NCBI RefSeq assembly: GCF_034190915.1
Contig: NW_026947486.1
Location: 21,755,001 to 21,819,000, forward strand
Length of the DNA: 64,000 bases
Direction: 5' to 3'
From: Cavia porcellus
Lineage: Eukaryota > Chordata > Mammalia > Rodentia > Caviidae
Shown one piece after another: positions 19,286 to 31,438 of this stretch. A program made the position numbers and the translations under genes. The notes below the pieces were generated by a model that saw only the letters and a program-made list of their open reading frames with translations, was not told where the DNA came from and searched no databases. Numbering within the stretch: position 1 is the first letter of the stretch; each line of letters starts with the position of its first letter.

Positions 19286-20331
19286 TTAATTATCTGCTTT
19301 GCTTAGTGGTTTTTTCCTTTGTGTATCTAAACTGTCTTTCAATATTTTTTGCAGGGTTGGTTTGGTGTTCATGAAGTTCTTCAGCTGTTCTTTATCATGG
19401 AAGTATCGTATTTTACCATCAATTTTGAATGATAGTTTTTCAGGATACATCAGTCTAGGTTGGAAATCATTTTGCTTTAGCATCTGGAATACTTCACTCC
19501 ATGCTTTTCTTGACTTTACTGTTTGTGCTGAGAAGTCTGCTGTGATTCTGATAAGTTTTCCTTTATAAGTGATCTGTCTTTTTCTCTGAAAGCTTTTAAT
19601 AATCTATTCTTGTGTTGGATTTCTGGGATGTGATTATTATATGGCTTGGTGTAGTTTTATTTTGGTTATGACTATCTAGGGTTCTATATTCTTCACTGGT
19701 CCTGATGTCAGTTTCTGATCTCATGTTTGGGAAATTTTCAGCTATTACTTCTCTAAATATCCTCTTGATATCCTTTATGTTGTCTCCTTCTTTTTCATTA
19801 ATCACTATCAATCTTGTTATTTTTCTTTGCATCATCTTGCAGTTGTTGAATTGTTGTTTCCTTATTCCTTGTTTTTTAAAAAGATCTTTCCTTTCCTGTT
19901 CACTAGCTGCAATCCTGTCTTCAGGGTCTGAAATTCTATCTTCCCTTTCATTGAGGCGGTTTTTACAACTTTCAGTGGAGTTTTTATTTCCTGTATATCT
20001 CTGTGCATCTGCATTATGTATTCTGTTTGTTTCTTATATTGCTCATCTAGGGATTCTATCTTTTTGTTTAGTTCCTCCAATTTTAAACTGTGTTTTCTTT
20101 AGATATATTTGGAATCTCTTTCCTTTCTTTTATCATTTCTTCTTTTACCTGGGAGATAATTTCGAGTTTGAATTCCTTTAAAGCTTCCTGGAGTTGCTTG
20201 TTAATTTCAGTAGCCATTATGTCCGATATTTGAGGTGAATGGCATATATTTTCTTCTATATACATCACTCCTAGGGTTTCTTGAGATGGGCTGGAGGTTT
20301 GAGGTTGTAATTTGGTCTTTCGTTTTGTCAT
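19286..20331 (-). pseudogene. L1 ORF1 (RNA-binding coiled-coil protein), inactivated
   Basis: About 1046 bases, the length expected of ORF1 (about 350 aa). Starts MTKRKTK, passes a Glu/Lys-rich coiled-coil region (LDEQYKKQTEYIMQMHRDIQEIK), an RRM-like region and a C-terminal part ending near SKADN. It is spread over several frames separated by stops near 20083, 19862 and 19596. ORF2 starts 41 bases further along the minus strand, the normal L1 spacing. Confidence 0.8.
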
Positions 20332-20499
20332 TTTCCTTTAATTCTGTGTTTCAAGTGTCATTTGAAAGCTTCCTCAGGTTCTGTTGGAAATCCCCTTTTA
20401 TGTTCACAGCTCCTGGGACTCTGGCACCCAGTTACCCCAAGCCACTGAGCCTGTAGAACCAATGGCCCTCTTCTGCCTGTTTAGAACTCCGTAGTTCCA

Positions 20500-21170
20500 G
20501 ATAAGCTGTGCTTCAGGGACACTGTGCGACCACCTGTTTGTTGGAAGCTCCACAGTTCTCCAAGTGCAGCCAGCATGGGGAGGCACATGTAGATGCCTCA
20601 AACCCAGTTATGCACTTCCCTGCACTTGGAAGCCTGGAGGGTCCTGAACAGTTTGGCCTTGGGGCAGAGTGCACTGAGCACTCACCAAAGGCCGTGCGGC
20701 CTCTGGAACCTGCGATGCTCGCCTGCTTGCTGAAATATCCACAGTCCTCTAGACACACGGGGAGGCAGATGCAGGCACCCCAGATCCGCCAAGCCCTTCC
20801 TCTGCACCCAGATGGTTAGGTGCAAGAGTCCCAAATAGGCTGGGATCTGGGGATAGTGTGTGCCCTCCTACTTGCTGGAAACTCCACAGTTCTCCAAGTG
20901 CAGCCAGAATGGGGAGGTGGTGTAGATGCCTCAAACCCACTTATGCACTTCACTGCACCCAGAAGCTTGGAGGGTCCCGAACAGTCTGGGCTTTGGGCAG
21001 AGTGCACTGAGCACTCACTGCAGGCCGTGGGGCCTCTGGAACCTGCGATGCTTGCCTGCTTGCTGAGATATCCACAGTCCTCCAGACACAAGGGGAGGCA
21101 GATTCAGGTGCCCCAGATCCACCCAGCCCTTCCTCTGCACCCAGATGGTGAGGTGCAGGAGTTCCCCCCC
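20500..21170 (-). repeat. Two 333-bp tandem monomers in the L1 lineage-A 5' UTR
   Basis: 'ctccacagttctccaagtgc' occurs at 20548 and 20882; 'ccacagtcct' occurs at 20739 and 21072, a period of 333-334 bases with high similarity. L1s of several rodents carry repeated promoter monomers in this position. A C-run at 21164-21171 (G-run on the minus strand) probably marks the 5' end. Confidence 0.8.
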
Positions 21171-21181
21171 CAAAAAAAATC

Positions 21182-24100
21182 GCCAATGAAGATTCACACC
21201 AAGAAACTAACCAACAGCATCATACTGCAAGATCTTAGGCTACAGATTTCCCAAACTTGAATCCCTATCTCAGATGCTTTTAATTATTCCCCAAGTAAAA
21301 ATGGAACTGTGAGCCTGTGGTTACACATGGAGGGAATAAATGTCTTGGCCAACTCTGATAGCAGACAGGTGATTCAACAAAGTTCCAGTGCTCACATTAA
21401 GTCTTTCCCAAACAGGGAAAGAGATGAAAGCCAACAATTAATTGCAGTGGGAGCATCTGATCCCCTAAATTCCAGTGTAGTGACTCCACCAAGCCTCAGT
21501 GCTTAAATATGCCCTGAGTTTAGAGGTAAACCCAAACATATTAGTATTTGTGAAGACCGAACTCTGACTTTGCTTACTCTATTGGCCTGAGTAACAATCC
21601 TAGAAACCTCATTTAGCTTTAGGGACCATCACATGACCCTGCCCAAATAGTCTGACAACAGAGCTATTCAACCAGGGAAGACAATCACTGATCCCATCCA
21701 ATCAGAGACAACTGCAGAGCCCAGCTATCAGCTACACCTAATGGCAAGGTTCAGCCAGTGGTCTTACCATCCATGGAGTGCAGCCAGCATTACTATTAAA
21801 CATTCACACACAGAATGTGATCCTGCTCAACTAGAGAATACATCACCAAATTGCTATCAGGGTTGACCTATTTGGAATCCTAAAGTAGATGTGATAGTAA
21901 AGGCCTATTACCATCAATGAATACCTATAAAACCAGAATAGGTGGCCATCTCTTCTGGTGAATAGTCACCAGAAGGATGTATGTGTTATGCAGAATCAGA
22001 GAAACATGGCATCACCAAAAGAAACTAGTAATCCTCTAATAGCAGACTCAGAAGAAAAAGAGATCTATGAAATTGTTGACAAATAATTCAATATAATCAT
22101 TTCAGAAAAGGTTATGGACCAACAAGGAAATTTCATTGGAAAGTTAAAATAAATTTAGACAAATAACTCATGAGCAAAGTGAAAAGTTTGCAAAAGGACT
22201 ATAAACAATTCTAAAAATGAGGAGAACTAGATCATGGTGCACTCAAGGTAGGACATAATTACAAGACACTCCATGATATTCATCTAGGCCAACAAGTTCA
22301 TGGCTCTATAAGAAAATTGAAGGTCCATAGAAAATTTCTGGGTTGCAATTTGAGTGAGTAAGCAACTAGATAAAACCCAGAAATATTGCCATGAAGAATA
22401 AGTAAAATAACAGAAGAAATATACACTGACACTGAACAAACAACAGCTCAGCAGGGGAAGAGGACCTCCCTTAGGCAATGCAGTACCAGGAAATCTCAGC
22501 ACATTCATGAATGGCTGACTTTGCTACTGAGTTCAGTCAAGTCATCAGGAAAAGAGAATGATAATTTCTAGTTGTTCTTTGCAAATTTAAATAACATCGG
22601 GACAGGAAGCTATCTGAGATGCTCCCCATTGTACCCTAGAAAGCAGCACCAAAAAAGGATTTTAACAAACCCGATTTTCATAACAATAGAACTTCATGGA
22701 AAACAATTGTCTCCATTACAAATATTCCCACAAGGAGAAATATCAATCAGTGGATCATTGAAAAAATGGGAGAGGGGACTTAAAAATTCTTAGAATCAAA
22801 TGATAATGCAAACACAATACATAAGAATCTGGGGGACACAATAAAAGCCTTTCTAAAAGAAAAAGTTTAAATATATGAGCTCCTATGTTAGAGAAACAGC
22901 AAATCCAAATAAATAAACAACTTAATGATGCAGCCCAAGGTTCCTGAGCAAGAATAAACCAAATGTAAAACCAGTAGGAAGAAAGAAATAATAAAATTCA
23001 GTGCAAAGTTAGTAAGAGATCAAAAAAAATCAGAGAGGTGGCTCCTTAAAAATATAAACATGATTGATAAACCTTTAGCCAAAATAACCAAAAGAGAAAG
23101 AAGACCCACACTAGTTGAATTAGAGGAGAAAAGACAATATTACAATACATAGCAGTGAAATTCTGATGTTTATCAGAAACTATTTTGAATACTTATAATC
23201 CAGTAAACAGGAGCTTCTAAGAGAAATCGATATGCTTCTGAATGCATATGACGTAACCAAATTTAAGTAAGAAGAGAAAAATATCTAAACAGATCATTAA
23301 CAAGGGATGAGATTGAAACAATAATAAACACTATCCCAACAAAGAAAAGCTGAGAGCCCAGTGGATTTACTGCTGAATTTTAGAAGACATGTAAAGAAGA
23401 ACTAATCTCAATACTCTTCAATCTTTTCCATGATATAGAAAAAGAAAGAATGCTTCTAAATTCATTGTATGAAGTCAATATCACCCTGATACCAAATTGA
23501 ATAAGGATTCAATAATAACAAAAAGGAAAGAAAGAATAAAGAAAGACCTATATATTATATCCTTGATGGGCATAAATGAGGAAATACTCAATAAGACTAT
23601 TACAAATAGAATGCAACACTTAAAAAAGTCATACATTATGATCAATTCAATTTCATCCTAGGAATGCAAAGATCATTCAACATACATAAAGCAATAAGTG
23701 TAATATAGCACATACATAGAATTAAGGATAAAAATCACATTATCATCTCTGTAGATGCAGAAAAAGCCTTTGGAAAAGCCCAAAGAAAATAGGTGCAGAA
23801 TATTTTTCCTTGAAGCAATAAAAGTTACATATGACAAACATCATACTGAGTAGGGAAAATAATGCATTTTCCCTAAAATCATGAATGAGACAATTTTACA
23901 TTCTCACATTTCCTGTGCAAAATGGTAATTAAAATCTTAGCCAGAACAATTGTGCAACAGAAAAAAGTAAAAGAGAAAGTGAAAAAGGTTAATAACAAGT
24001 CAAATTATCCCTAGCTGCAAATGTTATAATCCTATGCCTAGAAGAGTAAAAATTCCCCCCACAAATTTAAGCTCTGATAAACAAATTCAGTAAGGGGCAG

Positions 24101-25040
24101 GATATAAAATTAACATACAAATATCAATAGCTTCATATACACAAGCCAAAAAGAGCTTTAGTCACAGTAGCTTGAAAAGAATACCTAGGAATAGATGCAA
24201 CCAAGGAAGTCTTTGAAAGTTACAGGGCACTAAAAGAAATTGAAGACTTTAGTAAATAAAAAGACTTCTGTTGTTTATGGATCTGCAGAGCTATTATTTT
24301 TAAAATGTCTATATTATCATAAGCAATCTAAATTTGTACAATGTTTTTCAAAATACCAACTACATTCTTCACAGAACTAGGAAAAAGAATCCAAACATTC
24401 ATTATGGAAGTACAAAAGACTCAGAATATCCAAAGCAATCCTGAGCAAAAAGAACACTGTTAGAGACATTCCAATACTTTATTTCATAGTATATTACAAA
24501 ATAATACTAACAAAAATAGCATGGCACTGGCATAAAGGTAGACACATAGACCTTGGAATAGAAGATAGAAACAAATCTTTGCAACTACAGCAATTTGATT
24601 CTTTACAAAGAGGCCAAAAGCATGTTGGAGAAAAAAATAGCCTCTTAAAAAATTGTGCTGGGAAAATTAGACATCTTCATGCAGGAGATTGAAACTAGAT
24701 CTCTCTCACTCGTATTAAAATAAATTCAAAGTGAATCAAAGATCTAAGTGTGAGAACAGAACTTTTTAAACTGTTAGCAGTAAATAGAGGAAACACTTAA
24801 AGCTATAGACACAGGCAAAGACTATCTGATAGGCCTACAATACAATAAGAAATATTAGCACAGATAAATAATAGGGACAATATTAAATTAAAAAGCTTCT
24901 ACACATTAAAGGAAACAAAAGTGAAAAGATCAGCTATGGAACTGGAGAAAATTTTTGTGAGCTATTTATCTGACAGAATTCATACCTAATATATATATAT
25001 ATATAACTTTAAAATGTATTATTAATACAACAGATAACCC
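21182..25040 (+). mobile_element. Old L1, second piece (5' UTR, ORF1 and ORF2 remnants)
   Basis: Continues the element begun at 13762. 22005-22140 resembles ORF1 of old L1s ('gcagactcagaagaaaaagag'); text from about 23000 to 24960 follows ORF2 ('tttaccatccaggaatgcaa'-type and 'ttctgtagatgcagaaaaag'). Full of stops with no long frame. It is cut by the L1 starting near 25041 and appears to resume at 30336. Confidence 0.65.
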
Positions 25041-25054
25041 AATCAATATCCAGT

Positions 25055-25439
25055 CCCAGTGAACTCCAAGCAGCTGACAGGGGCCTGAATTAAGTGCCAG
25101 ACCATAGCATACCCAGGTTGAAACCCAGCACACAGGGAAGCCTTGGAACTTCTCTCCAGGTAGTAAGACCATGACCTGCATTTGAAATCATGCAAAGACT
25201 CCCAGGAGGTCCAAGGGGGCCTAACTGGGCCACACTCAGTGAACTCCAAGCAGGTGGCAGGGGCCTGAATTAAGTGCTGGGACCAGAGCATGCACAGGTT
25301 GAAACCACGCACACAGGGAAGCCTTGGAAATTTGCTCCCAGGTGGTAAGACCGCACTCTGGGTCTGAAATCACAGGAGGTCACACAGAAGTCCTCAGGGG
25401 CTTAACTGGCCCACACGCAGTGAACTCAAAGCAGCAAGT
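25055..25439 (+). repeat. 180-bp tandem monomers in the L1 lineage-C 5' UTR
   Basis: 'agtgaactccaagcag' recurs at 25058, 25238 and 25419 (last copy partial and diverged), a period of 180-181 bases. 'cacacagggaagccttgga' recurs inside each unit. The monomer has no resemblance I can see to the 333-bp unit of the L1 at 14229-21181. Confidence 0.85.
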
Positions 25440-25539
25440 TGTTGCCTACTGTGCGCCCTTGGAGCCAAAAGTGGGCTAGGTGATTCTCAGTGCATGGGGG
25501 AAACCTTGAAACATCACTCAAACACAGAAATATAGGAAA

Positions 25540-26577
25540 ATGACAAAAAAATGCAATCTCAAACATCCAGTCCAACCAAAGAAGGCTTAGGAGACATAGA
25601 CAGAGAAGAAAATATAAGCCATACACGTAAAATGCCTGAAATGATACCAACTGAAGTAAAGAAACAATTCCGGGAAGCTATAAAAGAACTCAAATCAGAA
25701 ATAATCTCCTAGGTAAAAGAAAAAATGATAAATGTAATGAAAGCAATGCTGAACATATCCAAAGAAGACATAGTTAAAAAATTAGAGAAACAATGCAAAA
25801 AGATCGAAACTCTGAATGAACAATATAAGAAACAAATAGAATGCATGAAGCAAATTCAAAGAGATATACAGGAAATCAAAAATTCCATCAAAAGTTGGCA
25901 AAACTGCCTCAGTGAAAATGAAGATGCAATTTCAGATCTCGAAGACATGATTGCAGCTAGTGAACAGAAAAGGAAAGATCTTTTAAAAAGAAAAGGAACC
26001 AGGAAATAACAATTCAACAACTGCAAGATGATACAAAGAAAAACAACATAAGATTAATAGGTATAAATGCAAAGGAAGGTGACAACACAAATGGTATCAA
26101 GAGGCTATATACAGAAGTAATAGCTGAAAATTTCCAAAACATGAGAATGGAAACTGATGTACAGATTAGTGAAGCATATAAAACTCCAAATCAGCATAAC
26201 TGAAATAAAACTACGCCCAGACATACAATAATCAAAATCCCAGAAACCCAACATAAGAACACAATATTAAAAGCTGCTAGAGACAAGAGACACATCATCT
26301 ATAAAGGAAAACCTATTAGAATCACAGCAGACTCCCAATTACAAACAATGAAGTTAAGAAGACCATGGAGTGAAGTATTTCAGATCCTAAAAAAGTGACT
26401 TCCAACACAGACTGGTGTACCCTGAAAAACTGTCCTTCAAAATGAATGGAGAAATCATACTTCCACGACAAAGAACAGCTGAAGAATTTCATGACCTCCA
26501 AACCTACCCTGCAAAGAATACTGAAAGACATTCTAGACAGACATAGCAAAAAACCACTAAGCAAGGCAAACAATTAA
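25540..26577 (+). pseudogene. L1 ORF1, inactivated
   Basis: ATG at 25540 and TAA at 26575-26577 match the ends of the lineage-A ORF1. The best preserved part (25725-26009) encodes a Lys/Glu-rich coiled coil (KKIETLNEQYKKQIECMKQI) parallel to the other copy. Frame changes before and after destroy the reading frame. Confidence 0.75.
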
Positions 26578-29052
26578 ACAGAGTGAAAATGTAAAAAATC
26601 AACAGCAGAAAGATAACATGTCAAAAGTAAACCAATATATATACATGGCCATTAATATATATGGCCTCAATTCACCAATTAAAAGAAACACACTGGCAGA
26701 ATGGATAAAGAAACAACATCCAACTATCTGCTGCATACAGGAAACTCATCTAACCCAAAAGAAGCTCACAGACTGAAAGTCAGAGGATGGAAAACAATAT
26801 TCCATGCAACAGGATCCCCAAAAAAGCAAGAGTAGCTATTCTGTTTGCAGACAATGTGAATTTCAAACCAAGAATGATCCAAAGTGATAAAGAAAGCCAC
26901 TATATATTAGTTAGGGGAAACCTTCAAGAGAAAGATATAATAATCTTAAATATATATGCACCAAACTTGGGAGCACTCAGCTATACAAAACAAATATTAA
27001 CAGAAATGAAAAATCAAATAAGCAATAACACAATTATAACAGGAGACCTTAACACACTATTGACAAAAGGGACAGATCAACTAGACAGAAAATCAGCAAA
27101 GAAATAATAGAACTGAATCATACATATGAATAAATGGATTTAGTAGATGTATACAGAGTGTTCCACCCAACAGCATCAGAATATACATTTTTCTCAGCAA
27201 TACATGGAATGTTCACTAAAAGAGACCATATACTAGCCCATAGAACATGCTTAAGTAAATGCAAAAGAATTGAAATTATCCCATGCATGTTATCAGATCA
27301 TAGCACCATAAAACTAGAAATTAATGACAAAAGAAACTGCAAAAGCCTCACAAACATATGGAAATTGAATAACACACTCCTGAGCAATCAGTGGGTCACA
27401 AAAGAAATTAAAGAAGAAATTAAACAATATTTGTAGGCTAACAAAAATACAAATACATCTTACCCAAATCTATGGGACACAATAAAAGCAGTCCTCAGAG
27501 GGAAATTTATTGCAGTGAACTCCCACATCAGGAAAACAGAACAAACACAAATAAACAACCTGATGTTACACCTCAGACATCTAGAAAAGGAAGAGCAAGT
27601 CAATCCTAAAGCCAAAAGAAGGGAAGAAATTATAAAGGTCAGAGCAGAAATCAATGTAATATAGATTAAGAAAATAATCCAAAGCATCAATGAATTAAAG
27701 AGTTGGTTCTTTGAAAGAATAAATAAAATTGACAGGCCTCTAACCAATCTTATTTAAAAAGGAAAGAAAAAACTCAAGTTCATGCAATAAGGAATGAAAA
27801 GGATGAAATCACTACAGACTCTGTGGAAATACAGAAGATCATCAACACCTATTTCAAAAACCTCTACTCTCACAGGGTTGATAACACAGAAGAAATGGAC
27901 AGATTTCTAGAAACATATGAAGTACCAAAGCTAGGTCAAGAAGATGTAGAACTGCTGAATAACTCAAATTCAATTAACAAAATTGAAGATGTAATTAAAT
28001 CCTTAGCAACAAAGAAAAGCCCAGGTCCAGATGGATTCACTACGGAATTCTACAAGAAATTCAAAAAAGATTTAATGCTGACACTCCTCAAATTCTTCAA
28101 TGAAATTGAAAGGGAAACAATTCTCCCTAACTCATTCTTGGAAGTAAACATACTCTAATCACAAAACCTGAGAAATATCCAACCAAAAAAGAGAACTACA
28201 AGACAACCTCCCTGATGAACACAGATGCAGAAATTCTCAAAAAAATTTTGACAAACAGAATGCAAAATCATCACGAAGATTATACACCATGACCAAGTGG
28301 GATAAATCTCAGGAATGCAGGAATGGTTCAACATACGGAAATCAATAAGTGTAATCCACCATATCAACAGAACCAAAAATAAGAAACACATGATTATTTC
28401 TATTGTTGCAGAAAAAGCTTTTGATAAGGTCCAAAGCCTTTACCCTAAAATCAGGAACAAGAAAAGGATGTCCATTATCATCACTCCTATTCAATATAGT
28501 GCTGGAAATACTAGCAAGAGCAATCAGACAAGAGAAAGAAATGAAAGGAGTAAGGATAAGAAAAGAAGAAGTTAAATTATCATTATTTGCAGATGACGTG
28601 ATACTCTACATAGAAGATCCCCAAAACTCCATTGAAAGACTCCTAGGTATACTAACTAAATTCAGTAATGTAGCTGGATAGAAAGTCAACACTCAAAAAA
28701 AATCAATAGCATTCCTATACACTAACAATAAAACCACTGAGGGAGAAATAAGAGAAGCCACACACTTTACAATAACATCCAACAAAATGAAATATATAGG
28801 AATTAATCTAACAAAAGAAGCAAAAGATCTATTCAGGAAAAATTGTAATACCTTGAAAAAAGCAATTTATGAGGACCTTAGAAAATGGAAAGACATCCCT
28901 TGTTCATGGATAGAATGAACAAGCATTGTGAAAATGGCCATTCTTCCAAAATTCTTATACAGATTAAATGCAATCCCAATCAAAGATCTAGAGAAAGCAC
29001 TCCTAAAATTCATTTGGAACCAGAAGAGACCCAGAATACCAAAGGCAATTCT

Positions 29053-29160
29053 TTTTTTTTCCTTCATCTTTTTCCTTTTTATGAGTACCAGGGATTGAAC
29101 TCACAACTGCCTGCTTGCAAGGCAGGTGCTTATGCCGCTGACCTAAATCCCCAGCCCCTG
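29053..29160 (-). repeat. ID-like SINE inserted in L1 ORF2
   Basis: The reverse complement reads GGGGCTGGGGATTTAGGTC... through the tRNA-Ala-like B-box region to a T-run (poly(A)). Flanked by CAAAGGCAATTCT at 29040-29052 and 29161-29173, a perfect 13-bp duplication. Confidence 0.9.
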
Positions 29161-29847
29161 CAAAGGCAATTCTAAGCAACAAAGACAAGGCAGGATGCAT
29201 CACAATCTCTGGCTTGAAGTTATACTACAAAGCTACTGTAATAAAATAAACATGGTACTGGAATAAAAACAGACCTGAAGATCAATGGAATAGATTTAAA
29301 GATACAACTACAATTGCAAACATACTCAACCATCTTATTTTTGATAAAGGGGCCAAACACATACCCTGGAAGAAAGATAGTCTCTTCAATTAATGGTGCT
29401 GGAAAAATTGGCTCTCCACATGCCAAAAACTAAAACTAGACCCATGCCTATCACCAGGTACTAAAATAAAGTCTAAATGGATAAAAGATCGAAATATTTA
29501 AACAGAAACACTCAATTTATTGGAAGGAAAAGTAGGTAGAAATCCTGAAGATGTAGGGATAGGTAGAGAATTTATGAACAAGAATCAAACTGCATGCAAA
29601 ATACTTCCCAGAATCAATAACTGGGTTCACGTCCTATTGAAGAGTTTTTGTGTGTCAAAAGAAATCTCCAGCATAGCCAAAGAAAATCCACAAAGTGGGG
29701 AAAAATCTTAGTGAGCAGTCCCTTAGACAAAGGACTTCTGTCTACAATATATAAAGAATTTAAAAAATCAGATCTCCAAAATTCAAAGATCCAATCCAAA
29801 AATGGGCATCTGAGATGAATACACAGTTTTCAGATGAAGAAATACAA

Positions 29848-29973
29848 CTGGCAAAAAAATACATGAAAAAATGTTCAGCATCATTGGTCATTAGAGAAAT
29901 GAAAATTAAACTGGCAAAAAAATACATGAAAAAATGTTCAGCATCATTGGTCATTAGAGAAATGAAAATTAAA
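29848..29973 (+). repeat. Perfect 63-bp tandem duplication in L1 ORF2
   Basis: The unit starting 'ctggcaaaaaaatacatgaa' at 29848 is repeated from 29911 with no difference. It adds 21 codons in frame. Confidence 0.93.
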
Positions 29974-30335
29974 ACATTTCTGAGGTTCCATATCCAAAAA
30001 GAATGTTCAGGATCAAGAAAATTATCAACAACAAATACTGGAGAGGCTGCATGGGGTGAGGTGGGGGAGAGGAACTCTTCTGTACTGTTGGTGGGAGTGT
30101 AGAATAGTGCAATCATTGTGGAGGTCAGTCTGAAGATTTCTCCAAAAACTGGGATTGGAAGTCCCATTTGACCCAGCTATTCCACTTCTAGGTATATTCC
30201 CAGAAGAAAACCAGAAACAATATTATAGACAGTGAAGATCTCTGGTCGTCTTGCTTTAAAATCTGTTTCTTGCATTGGTATCTTATGATATGTTTGTTCT
30301 GTTTAATTTTACCCTCTTTAAAAATAAAAAAAAAT

Positions 30336-30450
30336 GGATAAGTAAATTGAAAAGACAGCTCTCAAAAGAAGAAATATGTTAAAATTAATTTCTGATATAG
30401 CAAAATTAGTTCTGTGAGGAAAATCAATAAATGCCTATATCAAAAATGTA
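30336..30450 (+). mobile_element. Old L1, third piece
   Basis: 'ggataagtaaattgaaaaga' followed by 'ctctcaaaagaagaaatatg' is typical late ORF2 text of old L1s and continues the sense of 25040. The end is unclear. Confidence 0.55.
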
Positions 30451-30451
30451 A

Positions 30452-30545
30452 TATCAGCCTTAGGGAGGTTGAGGCAAGAGGACTGTCATGAATTTGAGGC
30501 CTTACTGGGGTACCTATTCAAGTAAGATCAGACATTAAAGAGGAG
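30452..30545 (+). repeat. B1/Alu-like SINE fragment
   Basis: 'tcagccttagggaggttgag', 'gcaagaggactgtcatgaat', 'ttgaggccttactgg' follow the middle of a 7SL-derived monomer. The head is missing. Confidence 0.5.
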
Positions 30546-30559
30546 TGATTAAATTTATA

Positions 30560-30990
30560 CCACTTACTGTGGTCTGGATTTTGTTAAGACCCCAAGAGTT
30601 TACATGCTGTTCACTTGGTCATCATTGTGGATATGTGAGAGGTAGTGAAACTGGTCGGAGGTGGGGCTTAATACTAGAAAATTAGATCACTGGAGATGCT
30701 TCTCTCCAAAAGAATACTATAGTTTCTGTTGGACCCTGGTTAGTCAGGGTGATTTGCTATAGAACAATACTACCTTCTCCTTTGTATTTGACTTCCTGTC
30801 TTCCCATTTGATCTCTTACTCTTTAATACACTTCTATCATGTTTTCACCCTGAATATTGTGAAAGAGTCCACGATTCCCTCATCAAAAGCCAATCTGATA
30901 CTACCCAGAGATCTGCAACCTCAATGGGCCTGCAGAAATCTCCCCACATTAGATTTGGATAGTTAGTTTTCTTTCAGGCATCCCAAATCG
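30560..30990 (+). repeat. Probable MaLR LTR, diverged
   Basis: 'gtggtctggattttgttaag', 'cggaggtggggcttaatac' and 'aaattagatcactggagatg' recall MaLR LTR order. Boundaries are uncertain and the 3' half is not recognisable. Confidence 0.35.
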
Positions 30991-31438
30991 ATAGGAGCCT
31001 CTTTTGGTGTTGGGAGTCTGTCCCACAGACACCAGAATATTAGGTAACCAGTATTGGTCCCTAAAGAGTAAGAGTCTATGACAAAAGCCTCAGAACCAAG
31101 GCCCCACACCTTTCTTGTCTGACACCCCAACTTGAACAGCTGCCACAGAGGATTAAGAAATGAGAGCCGCTTAAACTGAGTAATTATCATAATTATTTTC
31201 TCACTTTCTCTGTTTCAAATTATTCCCTTAATACTTTTCCTTGTTTTCTTTCCCTCCAGTTTAACCTCCACACCCTAATATTCATCCTTTTTCCAGTTGA
31301 TTTTCTCAGTTACTATTATGAAATATAACTAACTTCTCTTTACTTCTAACAGGATCTTTTGCATCAGTTCTTCAAAACTTTCTTTGCTTTGTTGTAGTCT
31401 ATTTCTTTGCTCTTTTTTTATGTTTCCTTACACATACC
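30991..31438. other. Unassigned sequence
   Basis: No gene or clear repeat recognised. The later part is T-rich. Confidence 0.4.

Larger units (their letters stand above)
14229..21181 (-). mobile_element. Near-full-length L1 (lineage A), decayed
   Basis: About 6.95 kb on the minus strand: 5' UTR (about 20332-21181) with two 333-bp monomers, ORF1 (19286-20331), ORF2 (15430-19245), a 1.1-kb 3' UTR (14269-15429), a 30-base extension (14239-14268) and a T-run (14229-14238) marking the poly(A). The flanks GCCAATGAAGTTTC (14215-14228) and GCCAATGAAGATTC (21182-21195) match at 13 of 14 positions. Both ORFs carry several stops or shifts, so it is dead. Related 3' UTRs are at 56504-57530 and 62114-62558. 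Confidence 0.88.
26618..30215 (+). pseudogene. L1 ORF2 (endonuclease-reverse transcriptase), inactivated
   Basis: Starts with ATG at 26618, 40 bases after ORF1. Endonuclease (GDLNTLL near 27050, SDHSTIKLE near 27300) and RT ([12 protein letters not shown] near 28590) parts are readable but in three frames. Compared with the lineage-A copy, about 120 bases of the RT region are missing near 28430. An ID SINE is inserted at 29053-29160 and a 63-bp unit is duplicated at 29848-29973. The last part of ORF2 is absent: similarity to the other copy ends after 'cccagaagaa' near 30215. Confidence 0.8.
25041..30335 (+). mobile_element. L1 lineage C, decayed, with its own promoter monomers and 3' tail
   Basis: Plus-strand L1 with a 5' UTR of 180-bp monomers, ORF1 (25540-26577), ORF2 (26618 to about 30215) and a short tail of about 120 bases ending in an A-run at 30326-30334. 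ORF sequence is clearly related to lineage A, but 5' UTR monomers and 3' tail are not. Removing it joins 'acagataacccaatcaa' to 'atggataagtaaattg', restoring old-L1 text. I see no target duplication. Confidence 0.8.

Noticed and set aside
20404..21260. Overlapping open frames on both strands near 20.4-21.3 kb
   Set aside because: They come from the GC-rich L1 5' UTR monomers; the near-repeated peptides reflect the 333-bp DNA repeat.
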